Below the pieces are notes generated by a model that saw nothing but the letters and a program-made list of their open reading frames with translations, did not search any database and was not told the origin of the DNA. The position numbers and the translations under genes were made by a program. A stretch of 15,012 nucleotides of DNA from an uncultured Clostridia bacterium (GTDB lineage: Bacteria; Bacillota; Clostridia; Oscillospirales; CAG-272). The stretch spans positions 1-15,012 of the forward strand of contig CAJGCF010000037.1 of the NCBI GenBank assembly GCA_904501865.1, in the 5' to 3' direction. Below are positions 14,025 to 15,012 of the stretch, in pieces (the first letter of the stretch is position 1; each line of letters begins with the position of its first letter).

Positions 14025-14033
14025 GTACAATGG

Positions 14034-14058
14034 CGGATAAAGTGGTCTTTTTGATCCG
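14034..14058 (+). other. Hairpin at the 5' end of the pckG leader
   Basis: CGGAT (14034-14038) pairs with ATCCG (14054-14058), and inside it AAAG pairs with CTTT around a TGGT loop with a three-base bulge. It starts within a few bases of the predicted transcript start. It is not followed by a proper T run, so termination is unlikely; mRNA stabilisation is the simpler reading. Confidence 0.4.
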
Positions 14059-14108
14059 TTTAAAAAATTCTTGAAACCTAATTCTTTAAATATATAAAGG
14101 AGAAAACC

Positions 14109-15012
14109 ATGACACCTACAAACAACAAATTTGTTCTCGATTGGATCAACGATATGGCTGCTATGACTCAGCCTGACAAGATCGTTTGGATCGATGGCAG
14201 TGAGGAGCAGGCTGAAGCTCTCAGAGCAGAGGCATGTGCTACCGGCGAGATGATAAAGCTCAATCAGGAAAAGCTCCCTGGCTGTTATCTGCACAGAACG
14301 GCTGTAAACGACGTCGCTCGTGTTGAGGGCAGAACTTTTATCTGTACCTCCAAAAAGGAAGACGCAGGAAACATCAACAACTGGATGGATCCCACAGAGT
14401 GTAAGGAAAAGCTCTCCAAGCTCTATCAGGGCTCTATGAAGGGTCGTACAATGTACGTTATTCCCTACTCTATGTCTGTTGTAGGCTCTCCCTTTGCTAA
14501 ATACGGAATCGAGCTCACCGACTCTATATACGTCGTTCTTAACATGCTCATTATGACCCGCGTTGGAAACAACGTTCTTGAGGCTCTCGGCGATAGTGCT
14601 GACTATATCAAGGGTCTCCACGCTCGTGCCGACATCGACGAGGAGAACAGATACATCGTTCATTTCCCCGAGGAAAACACTATCTGGTCGGTCAACTCCG
14701 GTTACGGCGGAAACGTTCTTCTCGGTAAAAAGTGCTTTGCTCTCCGTATCGCGTCCTTCCTCGGACGTAAAGAGGGCTGGATGGCTGAGCATATGCTCAT
14801 TCTCGGCGTAGAATACCCCAACGGTGATACCAAGTACGTTTGTGCAGCTTTCCCCTCCGCTTGCGGAAAGACCAACCTCGCTATGCTCATTCCTCCGGAG
14901 TACTACTCCAAGCAGGGCTATAAGGTATGGTGCGTAGGCGACGATATTGCTTGGATGCGCAAGGGTCCCGACGGCCGTTTATGGGCCATTAACCCTGAAA
15001 ATGGTTTCTTTG
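14109..15012 (+). CDS. pckG: Phosphoenolpyruvate carboxykinase (GTP), 5' half
   Basis: The frame runs off the right edge after 301 codons, about half of the usual 600. The enzyme interconverts oxaloacetate plus GTP with PEP, GDP and CO2, in gluconeogenesis or, in anaerobes, CO2-fixing PEP carboxylation. It is the GTP family, not the ATP family. VARVEGRTFICT (Arg71, Arg75) binds substrate. SGYGGNVLLGKKCFALRIAS (ending at 216) and EHMLILG (His228) supply metal ligands (Lys208 and His228 by homology). FPSACGKTNLAM at 248-259 is the kinase-1 P-loop with the reactive Cys252, and GDDIAWMR at 277-284 is the kinase-2 motif. AAAGGAG lies 6 nt before the ATG. Codon use is biased to preferred codons (GCT, CTC, AAC, ATC), suggesting high expression. 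The only long frame on the other strand here is a shadow. Confidence 0.95.
   Translation, partial: MTPTNNKFVLDWINDMAAMTQPDKIVWIDGSEEQAEALRAEACATGEMIKLNQEKLPGCYLHRTAVNDVARVEGRTFICTSKKEDAGNINNWMDPTECKEKLSKLYQGSMKGRTMYVIPYSMSVVGSPFAKYGIELTDSIYVVLNMLIMTRVGNNVLEALGDSADYIKGLHARADIDEENRYIVHFPEENTIWSVNSGYGGNVLLGKKCFALRIASFLGRKEGWMAEHMLILGVEYPNGDTKYVCAAFPSACGKTNLAMLIPPEYYSKQGYKVWCVGDDIAWMRKGPDGRLWAINPENGFF

Larger units (their letters stand above)
13794..14108. promoter_or_regulatory. Divergent lexA/pck intergenic region
   Basis: These 315 nt between two divergent starts are AT-rich and show no gene. They contain the lexA promoter on the - strand (13865-13893), a palindrome just inside the lexA transcript (13844-13853), the pck promoter on the + strand (13996-14024) and a pck leader hairpin (14034-14058). 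The stretch 13900-13990 between the promoters is AT-rich and could act as UP-element DNA for either; I see no further motif in it. Confidence 0.7.

Noticed and set aside
13983..14792. 269-codon - strand frame opposite the 3'-incomplete pckG
   Set aside because: The + strand reading is a clear GTP-type PEPCK with P-loop and metal ligands and a good promoter and ribosome site; the other strand is a shadow.
1..15012. Mobile element, CRISPR array, tRNA or rRNA
   Set aside because: No regularly spaced DNA repeats, no transposase or integrase motif, no cloverleaf-like segment and no terminal inverted repeats were noticed; genes are housekeeping in tight order.

Overview
The window looks like chromosomal DNA from an anaerobic Gram-positive bacterium of class Clostridia, probably an uncultured gut or rumen lineage. 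The signs are strong AGGAGG-type ribosome sites, sigma-A promoters in AT-rich gaps, an oxygen-sensitive class III ribonucleotide reductase with its radical-SAM activase, a short SufB-like scaffold paired with a SufC-like ATPase, a miniature ferredoxin:thioredoxin reductase-like protein, and a GTP-type PEP carboxykinase. Genus cannot be read from the sequence. Nothing resembling a phage, insertion sequence, CRISPR array, tRNA or rRNA was seen.

Region 1 (1-4403, + strand) is a tightly spaced run: the 3' end of rmuC, an RlmL/YpsC-type rRNA methyltransferase, rsmA (ksgA), and a putative lipoprotein lysozyme with six cysteine-rich repeats, a GH25 domain and an SH3-like tail. The run ends at a hairpin that also serves the convergent typA.

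Region 2 (4408-6304, - strand) is typA (bipA) with its own extended -10 promoter.

Region 3 (6388-8757, - strand) is an operon reading sufC-like, sufB-like, a 65-residue FTR-like protein, then trxA. It has a promoter at 8729-8757 and a terminator at 6388-6419. It joins minimal Fe-S cluster assembly (the SMS/SmsCB type) to thioredoxin and a possible ferredoxin-linked thioredoxin reductase.

Region 4 (8790-13893, - strand) is lexA, nrdG, nrdD, a possible 29-codon ORF, then trxB. nrdD carries a C-terminal glutaredoxin-like domain. It has a consensus promoter embedded in three NrdR boxes spaced exactly 32 nt apart. trxB lacks the usual HRRxxxR signature for NADPH binding.

Region 5 (13794-15012) is a divergent intergenic region with lexA and pck promoters back to back, then the first half of pckG on the + strand.

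The unifying theme of 6.4-13.8 kb is anaerobic thiol redox: Fe-S assembly, thioredoxin and its possible reductases, and the Fe-S- and thiol-dependent nucleotide reductase. I see no clear-cut undescribed defence or mobile system. The most interesting items are the NrdD-glutaredoxin fusion beside an atypical TrxB, the mini-FTR in an Fe-S assembly operon, and the three-box NrdR array.
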